A DNA stretch of 64,000 nucleotides from Endocalyx cinctus (taxonomy: Eukaryota > Ascomycota > Sordariomycetes > Amphisphaeriales > Apiosporaceae). Both the position numbers and the translations under genes were made by a program. The stretch lies in NCBI GenBank assembly GCA_001600455.1, contig BCKC01000004.1:2170001-2234000 (forward strand), in the 5' to 3' direction. Below, piece after piece: positions 1-12,464 of the stretch (position 1 is its first letter; every line of letters starts with the position of its first letter). A model generated the notes under the pieces. The model did not search any database. It was not told the origin of the DNA and was given only the letters and a program-made list of their open reading frames with translations.

Positions 1-222
1 GCGACTAGAGCAGCAGCGGCTAGATCTCAAACGACGAGATCGCAGGCGCCGAGGGCCACACCGGCCGCAAGTCAAACCAACAAACCACGGCAAACGAGAT
101 TGAACTTCTCCTCGTCGCAGAAGCCGGCGACACAGAATATGCCGTTAGAAATTAGCGACGACGAGATATCGGACGATCCGTTTGAATCGCTGCCTAGCAC
201 TCGATCAACTCGCAGACGATAA
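1..222 (+). CDS. mre11: C-terminal end of probable Mre11 double-strand-break repair nuclease (partial)
   Basis: Frame 1 is open from the first base to a TAA at 220-222, giving about 73 residues of a protein whose 5' part lies outside the window. The tail is basic and Thr/Ser/Gln rich, then has RQTRLNF, an acidic patch EISDDEISDDPFE, and ends in TRSTRRR. This order (basic Gln/Arg-rich tail, a short TLNF-like motif, a DDEISDD acidic block, a final Arg run) resembles the C-terminal tail of fungal Mre11, the nuclease subunit of the MRN/MRX complex that processes DNA breaks in the nucleus. No catalytic motif is visible here, so the name is an inference from tail style only. Another nuclear protein with a disordered tail is possible. 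Confidence 0.45.
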   Translation, partial: ATRAAAARSQTTRSQAPRATPAASQTNKPRQTRLNFSSSQKPATQNMPLEISDDEISDDPFESLPSTRSTRRR

Positions 223-813
223 TTCCGGACTAAGGGATTGGGGATATGGTTTTTATCTATTTGTATGTCTATTGTATGTTCCGATACTTACTGGACTATG
301 GGGGAATTATGGAGTGTCTTGCATCGGAAAACCTTACATGGATTCTGCTGTATCTCTGTATATACACTCGATAAGAAGCCCTTTACGTATCCCCTAAGAA
401 GATGTGGACAGGCAGATATATATTAAGGCATAATAAAAAGGGATCACCCGATCTTGAGCATAACATAACTTTTAAATAACATGATAGATAATCATTCACT
501 TGACTGTATCAATGCTGTAACTAACATAAGGATATTATATCTTAATGATTAACCATAAAATGACCACGATGTAACATAAAAACGACCAAGTAAAGAGGCA
601 AAAAACATCCATGTGAGAAGTTGATCTTTCTATTCCAGAGCTTGCTCCGAAAATCCATTGAAGGTAAACAGATAGCCCACCGCCCCGTATATAAACACCG
701 TCGCAATGTAGCAAATCAATATCTAGTACAGTATTCTATTTACCCAGACGCCTTGCAAAAAAAAAAAAAAACTCCATCATACTCATAACACATTAGATCA
801 ACTATTCAGCTTT
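223..813. other. Intergenic stretch between two converging genes
   Basis: AT-rich 3' flanks of the gene ending at 222 and the minus-strand gene ending at 814. It holds an A15 tract at 757-771. No open frame or RNA gene could be supported here. Confidence 0.6.
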
Positions 814-1926
814 TCATGAATCTCTAGGTTCGGCAGATTCCTCACCACCAGGTTCCGTCCTTGTCTTCTTCTGTCTATTGAGCCTCTCCTCCGCGGCTTT
901 AGCTATAATCTCCCTCCTACTCAACGTGACGCCACCAGAATTCGTACTGGCGGTACCCGACGAGGAGGTTCCTCCGGAACTACCGCCTCCGAGAACGAAT
1001 TCCCCGCCGGTCCAGCCGCCGTGATCGTAAGCGACCTCCTCGCTCGGTTCGTAGTAAAAATCCTCGGCGTCGCGCGCGTTCCCGCCTCCGACGGTATGGC
1101 CCCCGCTCTTCCAGTCCGCCTTAGCGACCTCGCGCTCGATCTGATGACAAAGGTCCCAAAATTGGCGATCGTGGGGTCCGTGGACGTTATGCGCGAGCTC
1201 GTGGCACAGCGTGTTCCGAATGGTCTTGTAATCGCGATATCCGTCGTACGCGTCCGTGCGCAGGCGCAGCTCGATGACCTCGCCTCGGTTCCGATTCAGG
1301 CCCAGGATCCGCGTCGTCCCTTCGTGGCTCGACTCCGTGTACGAGAGCGGGTCCATCTCGGTCAGTAGCCCGACGGTGAACTTATGCGACCGCATCGCCT
1401 GCCGGATCCCCGGGTCTCGCGAGAGCCGCTTGAGAAACGCGAGGGACCGTTCCGGGTGCGGAAGCTGCGGGAGCGGTCGCATCGTCATAAACCCGTACTT
1501 ATCGTCGTCGGCGCTACCCCGCGTCGCGTACGCTCGGGGCGCCTTGCGCCGCCTCGCCTCGTCGCGGGAGCGTTCGCGAGATCGGGCCGAGGCCGAAGCA
1601 GCTGCTAGCGAGGCGATCTCCTCGCTCGAGGTCCCGATCAGGGTCACCTTCTTGTCGAGCAGGTCGGTTACCGGACGATCGGCGAACCCGGCGGAGGTCC
1701 GTTTCAGCAGGCCGATCTTCGGGACCATGTATTTCTGGTTGTCGAGCGGGATGAACAGGGTCCGCTGGACTTCTTCGGCGAGGTCGGAGAGCGTCGATGT
1801 TGCGGCGAGGACGAAGACGTGCTCTTTTCCTTGGTGCGTTAGCTTGATGGGGAGGCCGTCGTCGGTTTCGCCGTCGCTGGAGCTCTCCGGATGAGAGTCT
1901 ATTGGATGGTTTTCTTGATCTGACAT
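814..1926 (-). CDS. Ubiquitin-like plus WLM-domain metalloprotease (Wss1/SPRTN-like)
   Basis: A single-exon protein of 370 residues. The start is the ATG at 1926-1924; the frame is open eight codons further upstream but only with a GTG, which is unlikely to start translation here. Residues about 25-100 look like a ubiquitin-like fold (IKLTHQGKEHVFVL followed by a TLSDL segment). An Arg-rich linker follows, then a WLM protease domain with the zinc motif HELAH at about residues 242-246 and a downstream HDRQFW segment that should supply the third metal ligand. The tail is Gly/Ser-rich. Known family: ubiquitin-like/WLM fusion proteins of fungi and plants, related to Wss1, which cleaves DNA-protein crosslinks and acts with Cdc48 and SUMO. 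A role in crosslink repair is an inference. Its neighbour converging from the left may be MRE11. Confidence 0.9.
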   Translation of the reverse strand: MSDQENHPIDSHPESSSDGETDDGLPIKLTHQGKEHVFVLAATSTLSDLAEEVQRTLFIPLDNQKYMVPKIGLLKRTSAGFADRPVTDLLDKKVTLIGTSSEEIASLAAASASARSRERSRDEARRRKAPRAYATRGSADDDKYGFMTMRPLPQLPHPERSLAFLKRLSRDPGIRQAMRSHKFTVGLLTEMDPLSYTESSHEGTTRILGLNRNRGEVIELRLRTDAYDGYRDYKTIRNTLCHELAHNVHGPHDRQFWDLCHQIEREVAKADWKSGGHTVGGGNARDAEDFYYEPSEEVAYDHGGWTGGEFVLGGGSSGGTSSSGTASTNSGGVTLSRREIIAKAAEERLNRQKKTRTEPGGEESAEPRDS

Positions 1927-2622
1927 GGTGGGTTTCCTTGATGCGGTCACTTCTTTTTTTTTTTTTTTTGAAATTATCTTATCGTTTTCAAGATCTACCG
2001 GTAACTCAGAAGAGAAGATTGGAGGAGAATAAATAAGAGGTAGGACGAATATTAAAATACATAATACATAATTAGAATAGGTAAGATAGGATGATAGAAT
2101 ATTCGACGGATTACTATAGAATGGATATGTAATTAAGGCAGCTTTGTAATCGATTCGGACTTAAGATAAGATAAGCACTTATGATTTAAACATTGCAAGT
2201 ATTAAGTAATACTCCGTACTCCGTCAGTCCATATATATCTGACATCATTCAAGTTCCATATTTTGTGGCTCATTTCCAAGAATTAGCCATAAATAGCCAC
2301 AATTTCTTTAAAGGAGTTAATGAAAAGCTGTAACGATAGGTATTGCCTAGTCAGGGATCCAATCACAAGTCAAGCGCGTTCATATGCATTCTGTCCTTTC
2401 AATACAAACACATCGCATCTTATTAAACAGGATAATCTGACGACGACGAGGAATTAGAGAACGTAGTTCCTTATAACCTCATATATCACGAAATATACTC
2501 CATCGATTTTCTAATAAGAAACACGACCCTCTTCAATTATCCGATCCCATTCAACCTTGATACGATACGAGAGCTTCTTCTTCTAGGAGCTAAGCTTGAA
2601 GCTCTCATCACCTATCTTCATC
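1927..2622. promoter_or_regulatory. Shared upstream region of the WLM protease and ERD2 genes
   Basis: 696 bases between two divergent start codons, so both promoters must lie here. A T-run at 1953-1970 sits just upstream of the WLM start. A TACTCCGTA word overlapping a second CTCCGT copy occurs at 2210-2224. No defined transcription factor site could be assigned. Confidence 0.5.
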
Positions 2623-3489
2623 ATGCCGTTAAATATTTTCCGAGTCGTCGGTAAGCATTGAACAAAACTCCAAACTGTATATCTAAAGTCTTTTCTAATT
2701 GACTCTTTTCCATAAAACAGGGGATTTCTCCCATTTAGGATCTATCCTTATCCTTCTTCATAAAATGACAGAGCTCAATGTTCGTATAAGCAACCTTGTA
2801 TCATACCATTGGCTTGGCTTTTGTGAGCTAATCTTTCTGAACGTCGTAGGGCTGCGCTGGCATATCCTTTAAATCTCAGGCACTATACCTGTTAGTTTAC
2901 ATAACCAGATACTTAGGTATGAGGAAATTCAGAAAAACCAAACTACAACAAGCGTCAACGGCGTCGTAAGCTAACCAGAGGGTACAAATAAATAGATCTA
3001 TTCGTAACCGAAAGTCTCTACAATATCGTCTTCAAGATCCTATTCATCGGTGCCCAAGGTTATATCGTTTACCTGATGACGACGCGATATAAGCCGACGC
3101 ACGACCCGAACCTCGACACCTTTAGGGTGCAGTATTTGCTAGGCGGTGCCGCCGTCCTGGCTATTTTGCTCCCTTACAAGTATACCGTCATGGAGATGCT
3201 CTGGGCTTTTTCGATCTGGCTTGAATCAGTCGCCATTATGCCGCAGCTGTTCATGTTGCAACGCACAGGCGAGGCTGAGACCATCACCACCCACTACCTC
3301 TTCGCCCTTGGACTCTACCGCTTCCTTTACATTCCTAACTGGATCTGGCGCTACTTCACCGAGCCCAAGCACAGTGTCGACTGGATCGCCGCGCTCGCTG
3401 GTATTGTCCAGACCGTCCTCTACAGCGACTTCTTCTGGGTCTACTACACCAAGGTCATGAAGGGCAGGAAGTTTAAGCTGCCCGTATAA
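2623..3489 (+). CDS. ERD2: ER lumen protein-retaining receptor (HDEL/KDEL receptor)
   Basis: Four exons: 2623-2650, 2721-2779, 2850-2916 and 2996-3489, giving 215 residues, the usual length for Erd2. All introns are GT-AG and the phases join without a stop. The protein opens MPLNIFRVVGDFSHL, continues with a KMTELNGCAGISFKSQ segment, then LVYITRYLDLF, and ends in a basic tail KGRKFKLPV. These are hallmarks of the seven-helix receptor that binds HDEL/KDEL-tailed proteins in the cis-Golgi and returns them to the ER in COPI vesicles. The family is certain. The exact first-exon boundary (28 nt) is inferred from conservation of the N-terminus. Confidence 0.95.
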
Positions 3490-5517
3490 GACGATTAAAT
3501 CTTATCGACGACCACAAAGGATATCATGTGTCTATGTGGAAAGACTGGTTAACGCCGATGATGGACGAAGAATCTACCTGTTGGTTGTGCAAATTAGCTC
3601 GGACTACATATTGACATGATATTCAAACCCCCGGAATGGGTATTGTAAACCTATTTGTATGGATCCCCGGACTTCTATTTCAAGAGTACGTGGAGATGTA
3701 CAGTATAATCGGAAATCGTTTCTAAAGAAGTGATGATTTCCGTTTTCAAGTTAGAAACAAGCCAACGAACCCACCTTAGACGACGGAAACAAAAAAGGGC
3801 TACATTTTGATTTTCGCCGCAGGGTGTTTTTTTTTTTTTTTTGGAAGTTATCCTATTCATTTTAATGAGCATGACAGGCGTTATGTTCCGTTTGTTTTCT
3901 TCCTTTCAAGGCTTTCTGTTATAATACTGTCTGCGAAGAAAAAGGGGGCGAGAAAAGGAAAACAAGGAGGGGAACGGTATGTAAAGAACAAAGAATAGGA
4001 ACGGAATGGAGGAAGGGTTTACCTTTTGCTGAGCAGGAAGACATCCCTGAACTCCCAGAAATCAAATCAAAGGACGGAGAGAGAGTCATTAACACAAACC
4101 TATCTGTAGACCTTGTACATAGTATACCACATGAATATGTCTGAGAATACGAGATCTAAGTTAGTGTCTACGTCTTATCTATACTATAATATGTTTTTTT
4201 TGAAGTTATTGTGCAACGAACATCTCTGTCAAGACGATCTTAATGAGGAGATACTATAAACTATATTGTGTAAGGTCAATAATAATAAGCTTACCTGATA
4301 GCTTGGCTTGGTGGATTAATTCGAAACGCGCATGCCCCTGAAACTGGGGACACGGATTGGGGGGGTGGCAGCGATACCAACAAGAACATTCTTGTATACT
4401 ATATCTTACTCTCTTTCATGAACGCATAATTGAGGGGGGAAGCTTCTCCATCTGTCACTGTCACTGTCACTTACCAAGTACGCATTTCGCATGTATGCAT
4501 GCATGGCAACGCGTTCCCGTCCCCGTTTTTAGGAGAGTTTTTTTCTTGAACTGATAGGTGTATAAACTTGTTTCCAAGATTCTTTCAACTTTGGGTCGAG
4601 CATGTGGGAATCCTCATGCTTATGCAACCTTACGCATATCCATGCATCACGTCAAAGCAAAATCCTATGGGAATAGAGTACGTACGCGTACCGTTCTTTA
4701 TGTCCTTGTTTGTGGTATTTATGCGATGGTAACTTGAAGATACCTACCTGCTTTCTCCTAGTTAGTATATAATTTAAATAGTGGGTCATTCCTCTTCGTC
4801 GATCTCGTGCAAGGTCGTACGTATTCGTGGTAGTTGTTGACTATTGCTACGTTGAGGAACGAATATGCGGTGTAAGGTACTTCAGCCGTGTACGTACAAA
4901 CCGTACGCTCAAGAATCTAGACGACGGAGCGGAACGAGCACCCAGCCATTCACGAGGTCACACATGAAGATGGCTTTGGATTTTCATAAAAATATTTATT
5001 TTTTAAGTTTGTACGGTATGTATGGTATGTATGTGGGTATGTATAACACACATCACCGTCGTTGTTCTTTGAAACTCGCGGGATCTCCTCGTCGCGAGTC
5101 AAGGTATATATAGCTATTCCCGTCTTCTTTCCTTCTCATTAAAAAAAAAAAAAAAAAACATTGGAATCCAAAAATGAACGTTAAACCAGCTTTCTCCATT
5201 CAATGTGTCGAAAGGGGTCATGTAGGGGGTATATTCCTTTCCTATGCTTCGCCTATCCCTTCTCTATAAGAGAAAAACCTAAAAGAAAAAAACGAATGAT
5301 GCACGCCTCCTGTTGTATAACTCCTACAACCCAAAATGAATAAATTGAAGACGGGAATAGCGTATAAAATAGGTAAAAACTGGTATTGTAGATCGTCTCA
5401 GCTAGTAGAGAAGACGCAGGTAGTAGAGGGGAGAATGAGTTAACAATATATTTCACCGCAATAAATAGTGATCTTTGATACGGAGCTCGCTCGCGTTCTC
5501 CTGTAATATTTTACTTC
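3490..5517. other. Long intergenic region, 3' side of ERD2
   Basis: About 2 kb of AT-rich sequence between converging genes. It has T-runs around 3826-3842 and an A18 tract near 5141-5158. It has several short open frames (for example 4865-5113) with low-complexity or nonsense translations. I see no supported gene or RNA. Confidence 0.5.
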
Positions 5518-7808
5518 TTAGGCATGGTCTCCCGTTGTGTTAGTCCTAGGAAACAGAGAGAAGATACCCGGTTTAGGTTTGTTGTTGTTGTTATTATTAT
5601 TGTTGCTAGATGGGCGGTCAATTGTAGCAGCCCTATCGAGGGCGACAACGCTCGGCTGCGCGACGGGCCGTCGCGGGACCGGCGTCTGCAGCTGCAGCGG
5701 GGCCGGAGGAGGCATGCGATTTTGGGAGGAGAAGGAGTTAGACGAGAACGATCTGGTATGCACGTGCGTGTACCGAGGGGAGGAAGGAGACGAAGCCTGA
5801 GTAGATGGGGTGAGGATGGTAGGACGCAACGGCGGCGGAGGCGATAGCGGCTGAGGGAAAGAAGGGGAAGGTGTTGGCACGGTGGAAGGTGACGGTATCG
5901 GAACGGTGGATGGCGAGTGCGAGAATCGCGACATCGGTTGGAGTGACCGTGACTGCCGCTGTCCATAATAATCGTCCCTCAGTTCCACCCGCTCGAGACC
6001 GTCCGCAGATGGCTGAGTGCGGTGGAGTATAGGAATTCGCCTGGGACCTATTCTTGTAGTTATAGCCGTAGGCGTCTCCTCCTGTCTCGAAGCCTGATGC
6101 GTGTCCGAGACCTCGGCGTCCATAGATGAAGAGAACGAGGTCTCTGTGGGCGGCGAAAAGTGGATTGGGTTCATTGCCAACGGTCTCCAAGGGCCGAGGC
6201 TAGGGACCGGGACCGGTGGTGGCGAGGGTAGCGCGGCCGAGCTCATTGTCATCGTCGATACCGTCTTCGCTCGGCGAGAAGCCCTGTCGTCGTATTCTAC
6301 GGACCCTCTATTTGACCTCAAGTCAGATGGTGTCGCCTCGCCTGATAAGATACGATGTATGCTGCCCTTTTGGCTCCCTGCTTTCATCAGCTGCACCCGC
6401 TCGCCACCGTCGCTGCTCGGTCTTTTTAGTAGGGAGTATTTCACTGGCGCCGACTCGGTTTCATTAACTTCGGCACGTGTCACATCCAGAGGAAGGGCCT
6501 CTTCTTGAGACCAATATCGGGAAGGCTTTGCCATTTGTTCAAAGCTATCACGGGCGTCCTGGGGGAAGTTTGATACTGGGTCGTTCGCTTGTGCGCTAGT
6601 TAAACCACCAGATGCTAAAGGTTGCTGGTTATAATAATAGTTGAATGGCTGTGGCTGTCTTGCCGTCGGTGGAAAAGACTGCTTCATATCTCCAGGAGTG
6701 AAGACATTTGGCGGTCTGTCACCCGACGACACCGTCGTTACGTACGCCGAGTTTTTCAGATCGCCACGAAAATTGTCCGCAGGAGGCTGTGGCGGAAACT
6801 TCTCGGCGAGCACTGGTTGCGGACCTTGCTCCAGAGCCAATTCCTTCTTCCGTCTTCGATATCGCAAGATGAATATGGTTAGTATGACGGATAACCCAGA
6901 GGATGCGATGATAGTTGCGACCACGATACCCCCAACCTGGCCCGGGGGAACACCTCCAGACGTAGCCTTTTCCTGCATAGTTCATTGTTTAGATTTTCTC
7001 GTCCAACAGCAGGTCTTTGGATATGGAGGGACTTTCTTACCGCTGCAGCGGAGGCGCTGGCGAGGGCCGCGCCGATCACGCTCTGAGCGCTATTCGCCGC
7101 GCTCGACTGCGCAGATTGTATAGCGCTCGCAGCGCTGGCCTGTATGCTGGCAACGGCGCTGGCGCCCGTCACACCAGCTAGGATCAGAGAAACGCTGGAG
7201 GAGGCGGCGGCCGAGAGAGAGACACTGGCCGATGATATTACGGAGGAGGCAGAAGCGGCTGCGGCCGCGGAAGCCGAGGACGATCCCGCTTGAAGCCCGG
7301 CATTCTGAGCAGACTGTATGCTGCTCGTCAGGGTGGACTGAAACCCGGATAGGGTAGAGGTAAGGATGGAAGCAGCGCTGAGGGATACACGCAAAGACAC
7401 GCTATTCGAGACGCTAGTCAACACGCTGTTGGAGACGCTGACTGATACGCTACTGCTTATAGACGAACTGTCGACTGGCGCGGCCGCTCCTGGTCCGGGC
7501 AGACCTAGCTGGCGGTCCTGTAAATGAGAATTTGCAGCTGACGCAGACTCCTCGGATGGTAATGGTGCAGGTGTAATCAGTAAAGCTATGAGTTGTGTCT
7601 GTGTCGGATTCTCTTCTCTTTGTAACAAGCCGTCGATATCGGCTTGGTTCGAGTTTTGCGCATCGAGACTCGAGGTTATCAAGGGGTTTTTAACGTTGTT
7701 TTGGCCTCGATCGGAAATTTGATGGGTGTCGGCGGTAGCATGAACTACCACACCTACCAGACACAAGACTACCCAAAGCATGAGTCGCACTACCTCCGGT
7801 CCCGTCAT
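5518..7808 (-). CDS. Ser/Ala-rich single-pass membrane protein, possible cell-wall sensor or mucin-like protein
   Basis: Two exons on the minus strand, 7808-7041 and 6972-5518, joined in phase 0 across a 68-nt GT-AG intron, give 740 residues. The N-terminus has a hydrophobic stretch (LMLWVVLCLVGVVVHA) that looks like a signal peptide. Residues about 110-256 are almost only Ser, Ala, Val and Thr, as in an O-glycosylated stalk. One membrane span follows at about 271-292, then a stop-transfer cluster RYRRRKK. The remaining roughly 450 residues form a disordered Pro/Ser-rich cytoplasmic tail with a poly-Asn run near the end. This layout is that of Wsc/Mid2-type wall-stress sensors, but no WSC or other extracellular domain is visible, so the role is inferred. 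It could instead be a fungal mucin of unknown job. Confidence 0.75.
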
Positions 7809-10800
7809 TGCAAAGCATGGTCATATGTCAGCTTCCATGGTAAGGGAACTTCGCAAATTAGACTCTCAAGTTAAAGTCAGATCCAACATGAAAATATCAA
7901 GGTAAAAAGTAGATGGGGGTTAAAGGTGGCATATGCGACGTAAAAAAACAAATGCCAGTCATCCATACCTTTCCCACCTTTCTATATTAACCAAGTAGGA
8001 TACGCAGAGTCACATTACTAAGAGATAAGCAAGAAAGTATTGTTTAATGGATAAGGTCCTAGAACCATGTTAGGTAGCCAACGGATCTATCGGTGCCGGC
8101 GCATAGCCATCGAAGAAGTTCGGGTAAAGCTAAGGGATCTGGGCAGAAAAGACCCTCGCAAACCCTTAAAACCGCACTCTCCCACTATACTACGGTAGAT
8201 TGTAATACGTGCGCGGTGATATTAGCTCGTGGGGAAGGGCTTACGGGGAGCGATCCTCGTGGAGCTCTCTGCTGACCCCTAGCTGAGGAGTGGAAGAGTG
8301 GAAGAGCGAAATCAAGCGCGTGGCTGTACCGTCCAAATTCTTGATTCGATATATATTTGTTTAACCCCGGTTCTCAAACCCATCAGAAACACGCCGATTC
8401 TACTTACTGGAAGAGCAGCTCTCCTAGAAGAAAGAGAGAGGGAGGGAAAAGAAAAAAGAAAAACGAGATATATCCCGCACCATTCACATTCTTGTATATG
8501 TACAGTAATGTTGACGGAATACTTACTTGTTAAGGAAATTGGGTGGAAAGTCATGGGGGTGGATTCCTAAACTTTAATTGACTTGAACCGCACCGATGGC
8601 GGTTAGCAAGCATCTCGAACATCCTAATACCCTACCTTGATCTTCCTAACATCCCTGAATCCACGAATGATCGCCGTCGATCCAAGATCAAAAGGTATAA
8701 CCAAGCGGCCCGGTGGTCAGGCGTGCCGAATTCTGGTACTGTACCACTAGATTTTTTTTTTTTACTTTTTTTTTTTTTTTTTGTGGGAGAAGCGGTTAAT
8801 AGATCATAGTATATTTTGAAATGTTTGTTGAACGATGAAAGAATATTGTAAAGGTACGTATAATTTTACCAATGTTATTTATTCAGTGTTGCAGACCTAA
8901 ACATCTGAAACGTCAAAAAACCCCTACCTGGAGTTCGGAGGCTCAAATGACCGAGAAGTCGGGTTTTGAAGCCCACATAAACGGGATGTGACGGAATACG
9001 CACAGGTAAAAAGGTGTAAAAATGCCAGCTATACTATTATCGGTTATGTCACCGTCTTTCCCGGGTTCGTCTTACGCAAGGATCCATGGATGGATCGTAT
9101 AGATTTTCAAGGTAACCAAATGGCGACTGGGTATACGTACGTAGGTACAGTAATCCCTATATTTTCGATATTAAGGACGTAAGTCTTTATCTTGACTGAA
9201 TTTCTTAGCCGAGTTTGTGGGTTCAGGTTATATAGAATCTCTACATATAAGAGAGGGATAAACGTAGAAAGATAAGTGAGAAAAAAAAAAGGAGAAAGTT
9301 TCAGCTCAATTCTTGGGGTTAAATTCCGCACATGACTACCTTTGGTACTTACTGTGTAGTTCCAAGGTTGGATGTATACGTATCCATTGGGTGTATTAAG
9401 TGCCTGTGTGTGCTTATGAGGTAAACGATTCAAATACACTAAAGTCAAAGTCTGAAAAAGGGTTGGTTCAAGGTTGTTTCAATGTGGTGGTACACTACAT
9501 CACGCACAGGTCTTTTTTTTTTTCCTTCCGGCTTATAATGATGTTAAAAGTAGGTAAGATGATTGTGATTCAAGTTGTTTGGGGCAGTGCAATCAAAGGA
9601 CCTGGGCGTTATGAGAAACGATAGGAGATGTGAAAAAGTTGACGGATAAATCCTACCTGACACAAGGTAAGCGAGACCTCTCAGAAGAAAGCGCAAGACA
9701 CCATGTTTTGAGTTGTTTTGTTAGAACTTTAAGCAGTGTTTTGTCGGCGGCGCGAAGATCGAGATGGAAGACGAATCAAATTAATATTTTTTTTTCTTCC
9801 TTTCTTTTTTTTTTTCTTCCGGTCAGACGTAACCTCCAGGTGATTCAGCACGACACGTTTTCGCAAATTCGTTTATTCGGGTATTTACTAGCTATGCATG
9901 TATAGGTATGTACAGGTATATACATACGTAAGTGGATGCATCTTTATCCAGGATGAGTCAGTCAATGAGCTCTAGAACGCCGACAGGAAAAAGTTTAATA
10001 AAGACCGTTAGAAAATACTGCATGTTATGCATGTTCTGCATGTTCTAGTACGTACGGAGAAAGTTTTCATGAGGTCTAAAAGCAGTAGCCTCGGGAGCTA
10101 CCAAGTGCTGTACTTGAGTAATTAAACATAGGAAACTTCAAAGTTTTTAGTACGTACATAGTATACGCATATTGAAGAAGTGATCAGTTTATAGACGTAT
10201 TTATATTTATATATACCTACCTAAGTAGAATAAGTATATATAAATATACATAGTATACAGTTTTAAAAATATATTCGTCATTATTCGTATACTCAAGGAA
10301 ATTATTGAATATATACTACTTTCTGTAAAATATCTGCTTTTTTTTTTCTTCTTCACCTATCCTATTATTATTGTTTGAGAATATTCACCTTACTAAGATC
10401 CATTATCTTCGATGTTTTACGAATAACATTCTCCAACTCCAACCTGCGGCATAGCAGCAACAGATACGGAGTACTAAACTAAGGTAGTAATTAGCAGTAG
10501 CAGTGATACATTCCCTACAGCCTATCAGTCTACTTATCAACCTAGGTAGTTCTCAAGTTCCCACCTAGAAAAGTCCTTCAGCCAATCACTCTGATCGAGG
10601 AAGAAGAGAGAAACAAAAAATAAAGACTTATCACCTAAAGAGAGCCCTTCAGCCACTCATCGCCTGTGCCAAACTCTTGTGCCACGACCCCGCCAAACCT
10701 CCCGATTGGATCAAGTTTTTTCTTTTATCGATTTTCAGAACCAAAAAAAAAAAAAAAAAAGCGACTGAAGGGTGTCAGATTGTCTTGCTTTTTGCTTAAA

Positions 10801-10896
10801 TTGCTTGTGACGAACCACGGGATTTTTATACATAATCAAAATAAGGTTATAAAGAAGGATCGTATCCCACCTCTTCTTCCATTCTTGCTTTCCATC
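7809..10896. other. 3.1-kb intergenic region upstream of two divergent genes
   Basis: Carries the promoters of the Ser/Ala-rich membrane protein (leftward) and PRPP synthetase (rightward). It is AT-rich, with T-runs at 8753-8782 and an A18 tract near 10742-10759, an ACCTAGGTAG word at 10540-10549 and a TACGGAGTAC word at 10465-10474. Short open frames at 8298-8570, 8988-9182, 9400-9624 and 9630-9905 have no recognisable protein character. Confidence 0.5.
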
Positions 10897-12464
10897 ATGG
10901 GCGACATGGCGAACGAGATCAAATTGCTTTCGGGCAACAGCCATCCAATTTTGGCCAAACTTGTCGCTGACCGGTACGTCATTTATCAACTCTTATTTTG
11001 TTATTTTCTTTATTTTCTGCTTTTTTTTTTTCTCAATTGAATATTTCTAATCTTGTTATCCCCTCTGTCCTGAATTGTTTTTTCTACCTCCAAGGAAAAG
11101 AAACCATAAAACTCCAAAAAAAAAAAAAAAAAATTGAATGCGGCTATCCATGGCTCTCAATTCCGAGACGTCTCCGAACACGGAGAGAGAAAAAAAAAAG
11201 AAAAAGAAAAAGAAAGAAAAAAAAAACACAGTAAACGTCATGGCTAACAACGAGGCTTTCCAAACAGGCTCGGTATCGAGATCGCAAAGACGATGAGCTT
11301 AAATTATTCGAACCAAGAAACCAGCGTTACAGTCGGCGAATCTGTTCGGGACGAAGATGGTATGTGCTAATTAATTTTCCTGAGTCCTTGCTTATTCATC
11401 GATAAGGGATCTGTTCTAACTTACCCTCTTTTTTTTCTCTTCTCGTGTAACAGTCTTCATCCTGCAATCAACCGCACCCGGCGATATCAACGATGGCCTC
11501 ATGGAGCTCCTGATTATGATTCACGCCTGCCGTACCGCCTCGGCTCGTCGCATCACCGCTGTCCTGCCCAATTTTCCTTATGCCAGGCAAGATAAGAAAG
11601 ACAAGAGCAGAGCGCCCATATCGGCCAAGTTGATCGCCAACATGCTGCAGACGGCCGGCTGCAACCACGTCATCACCATGGACCTCCACGCCTCCCAGAT
11701 CCAGGGTTTCTTCAACGTGCCCGTCGACAACCTCTACGCCGAGCCTAGCGTTCTACGATGGATCCGAGAGAATCACAATGGAGAGGACACCGTCATCGTG
11801 AGTCCCGATGCTGGTGGTGCAAAAAGGTGAGTTTCATCCGCTCGACCGCGAACTTAGGAAGCTTATTCAAGAGACGGAAAATTTGCTAACGTGATCAACC
11901 ATCCATTAGAGCGACGTCTATAGCCGACCGTCTAGATCGTGCCTTTGCCCTTATCCACAAGGAGCGCCCGCGGCCCAACGTAGTGGGCAGGATGGTACTC
12001 GTCGGCGACGTGGTGGACAAGGTCGCTATTCTAGTCGACGATATGGCCGACACCTGCGGCACCCTCGCCAAGGCGGCTGCGACGGTTAAGGAGCACGGCG
12101 CTCGCGAGGTCATCGCCGTCGTCACGCACGGCATCCTCAGCGGCGACGCCATCAACATCCTTAACAACAGTTGCCTGAGCCAGATCGTCGTCACCAACAC
12201 CGTGCCCTTAGGTGACAAGGAGAAGCGCTGCAAGAAGCTGCGCGTCATCGACGTGAGTCCTACAATAGCCGAGGCTATCCGTCGGACTCACAACGGTGAG
12301 AGTGTCAGGTACGTCATTTACTTACCTTTTAAAAAAGATAATCCTGTACCCGAGGAGATACCATTCTAAACCTCCGGTTCCCTTTACCATTTACTCTCAT
12401 TTTCTACCATCTTCGCATTACTGACTCCTTTTCTAGTTTCCTCTTCAACCACGCCCCAGCATAA
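10897..12464 (+). CDS. PRS: Ribose-phosphate pyrophosphokinase (PRPP synthetase)
   Basis: Five exons: 10897-10973, 11268-11359, 11454-11826, 11910-12308 and 12437-12464, giving 322 residues, the normal PRS length. It converts ribose 5-phosphate and ATP to PRPP for nucleotide, His and Trp synthesis in the cytosol. Seen in order: KLLSGNSHP at the N-terminus, the catalytic [12 protein letters not shown] loop, [11 protein letters not shown] with metal-binding His, and the PRPP-binding [10 protein letters not shown] loop. It ends SFLFNHAPA. The last exon is only nine codons and is needed for this conserved end. There is no long inserted region of the kind found in yeast Prs1 and Prs5, so it resembles the Prs2/3/4 type. 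A second in-frame ATG lies three codons inside. Intron 1 is long (294 nt) and full of A and T runs. Confidence 0.95.

Noticed and set aside
1927..1950. Upstream extension of the WLM protease
   Set aside because: The extension begins with GTG; the first ATG of the frame is at 1926.
4865..5113. 82-codon frame downstream of ERD2
   Set aside because: The translation ends in repeats such as YGMYGMYVGMY that reflect the local TATG repeat, with no sign of a real protein.
8700..8775. GC-rich patch followed by T-runs, considered as a Pol III RNA gene
   Set aside because: No A-box/B-box pair or recognisable RNA fold could be supported.
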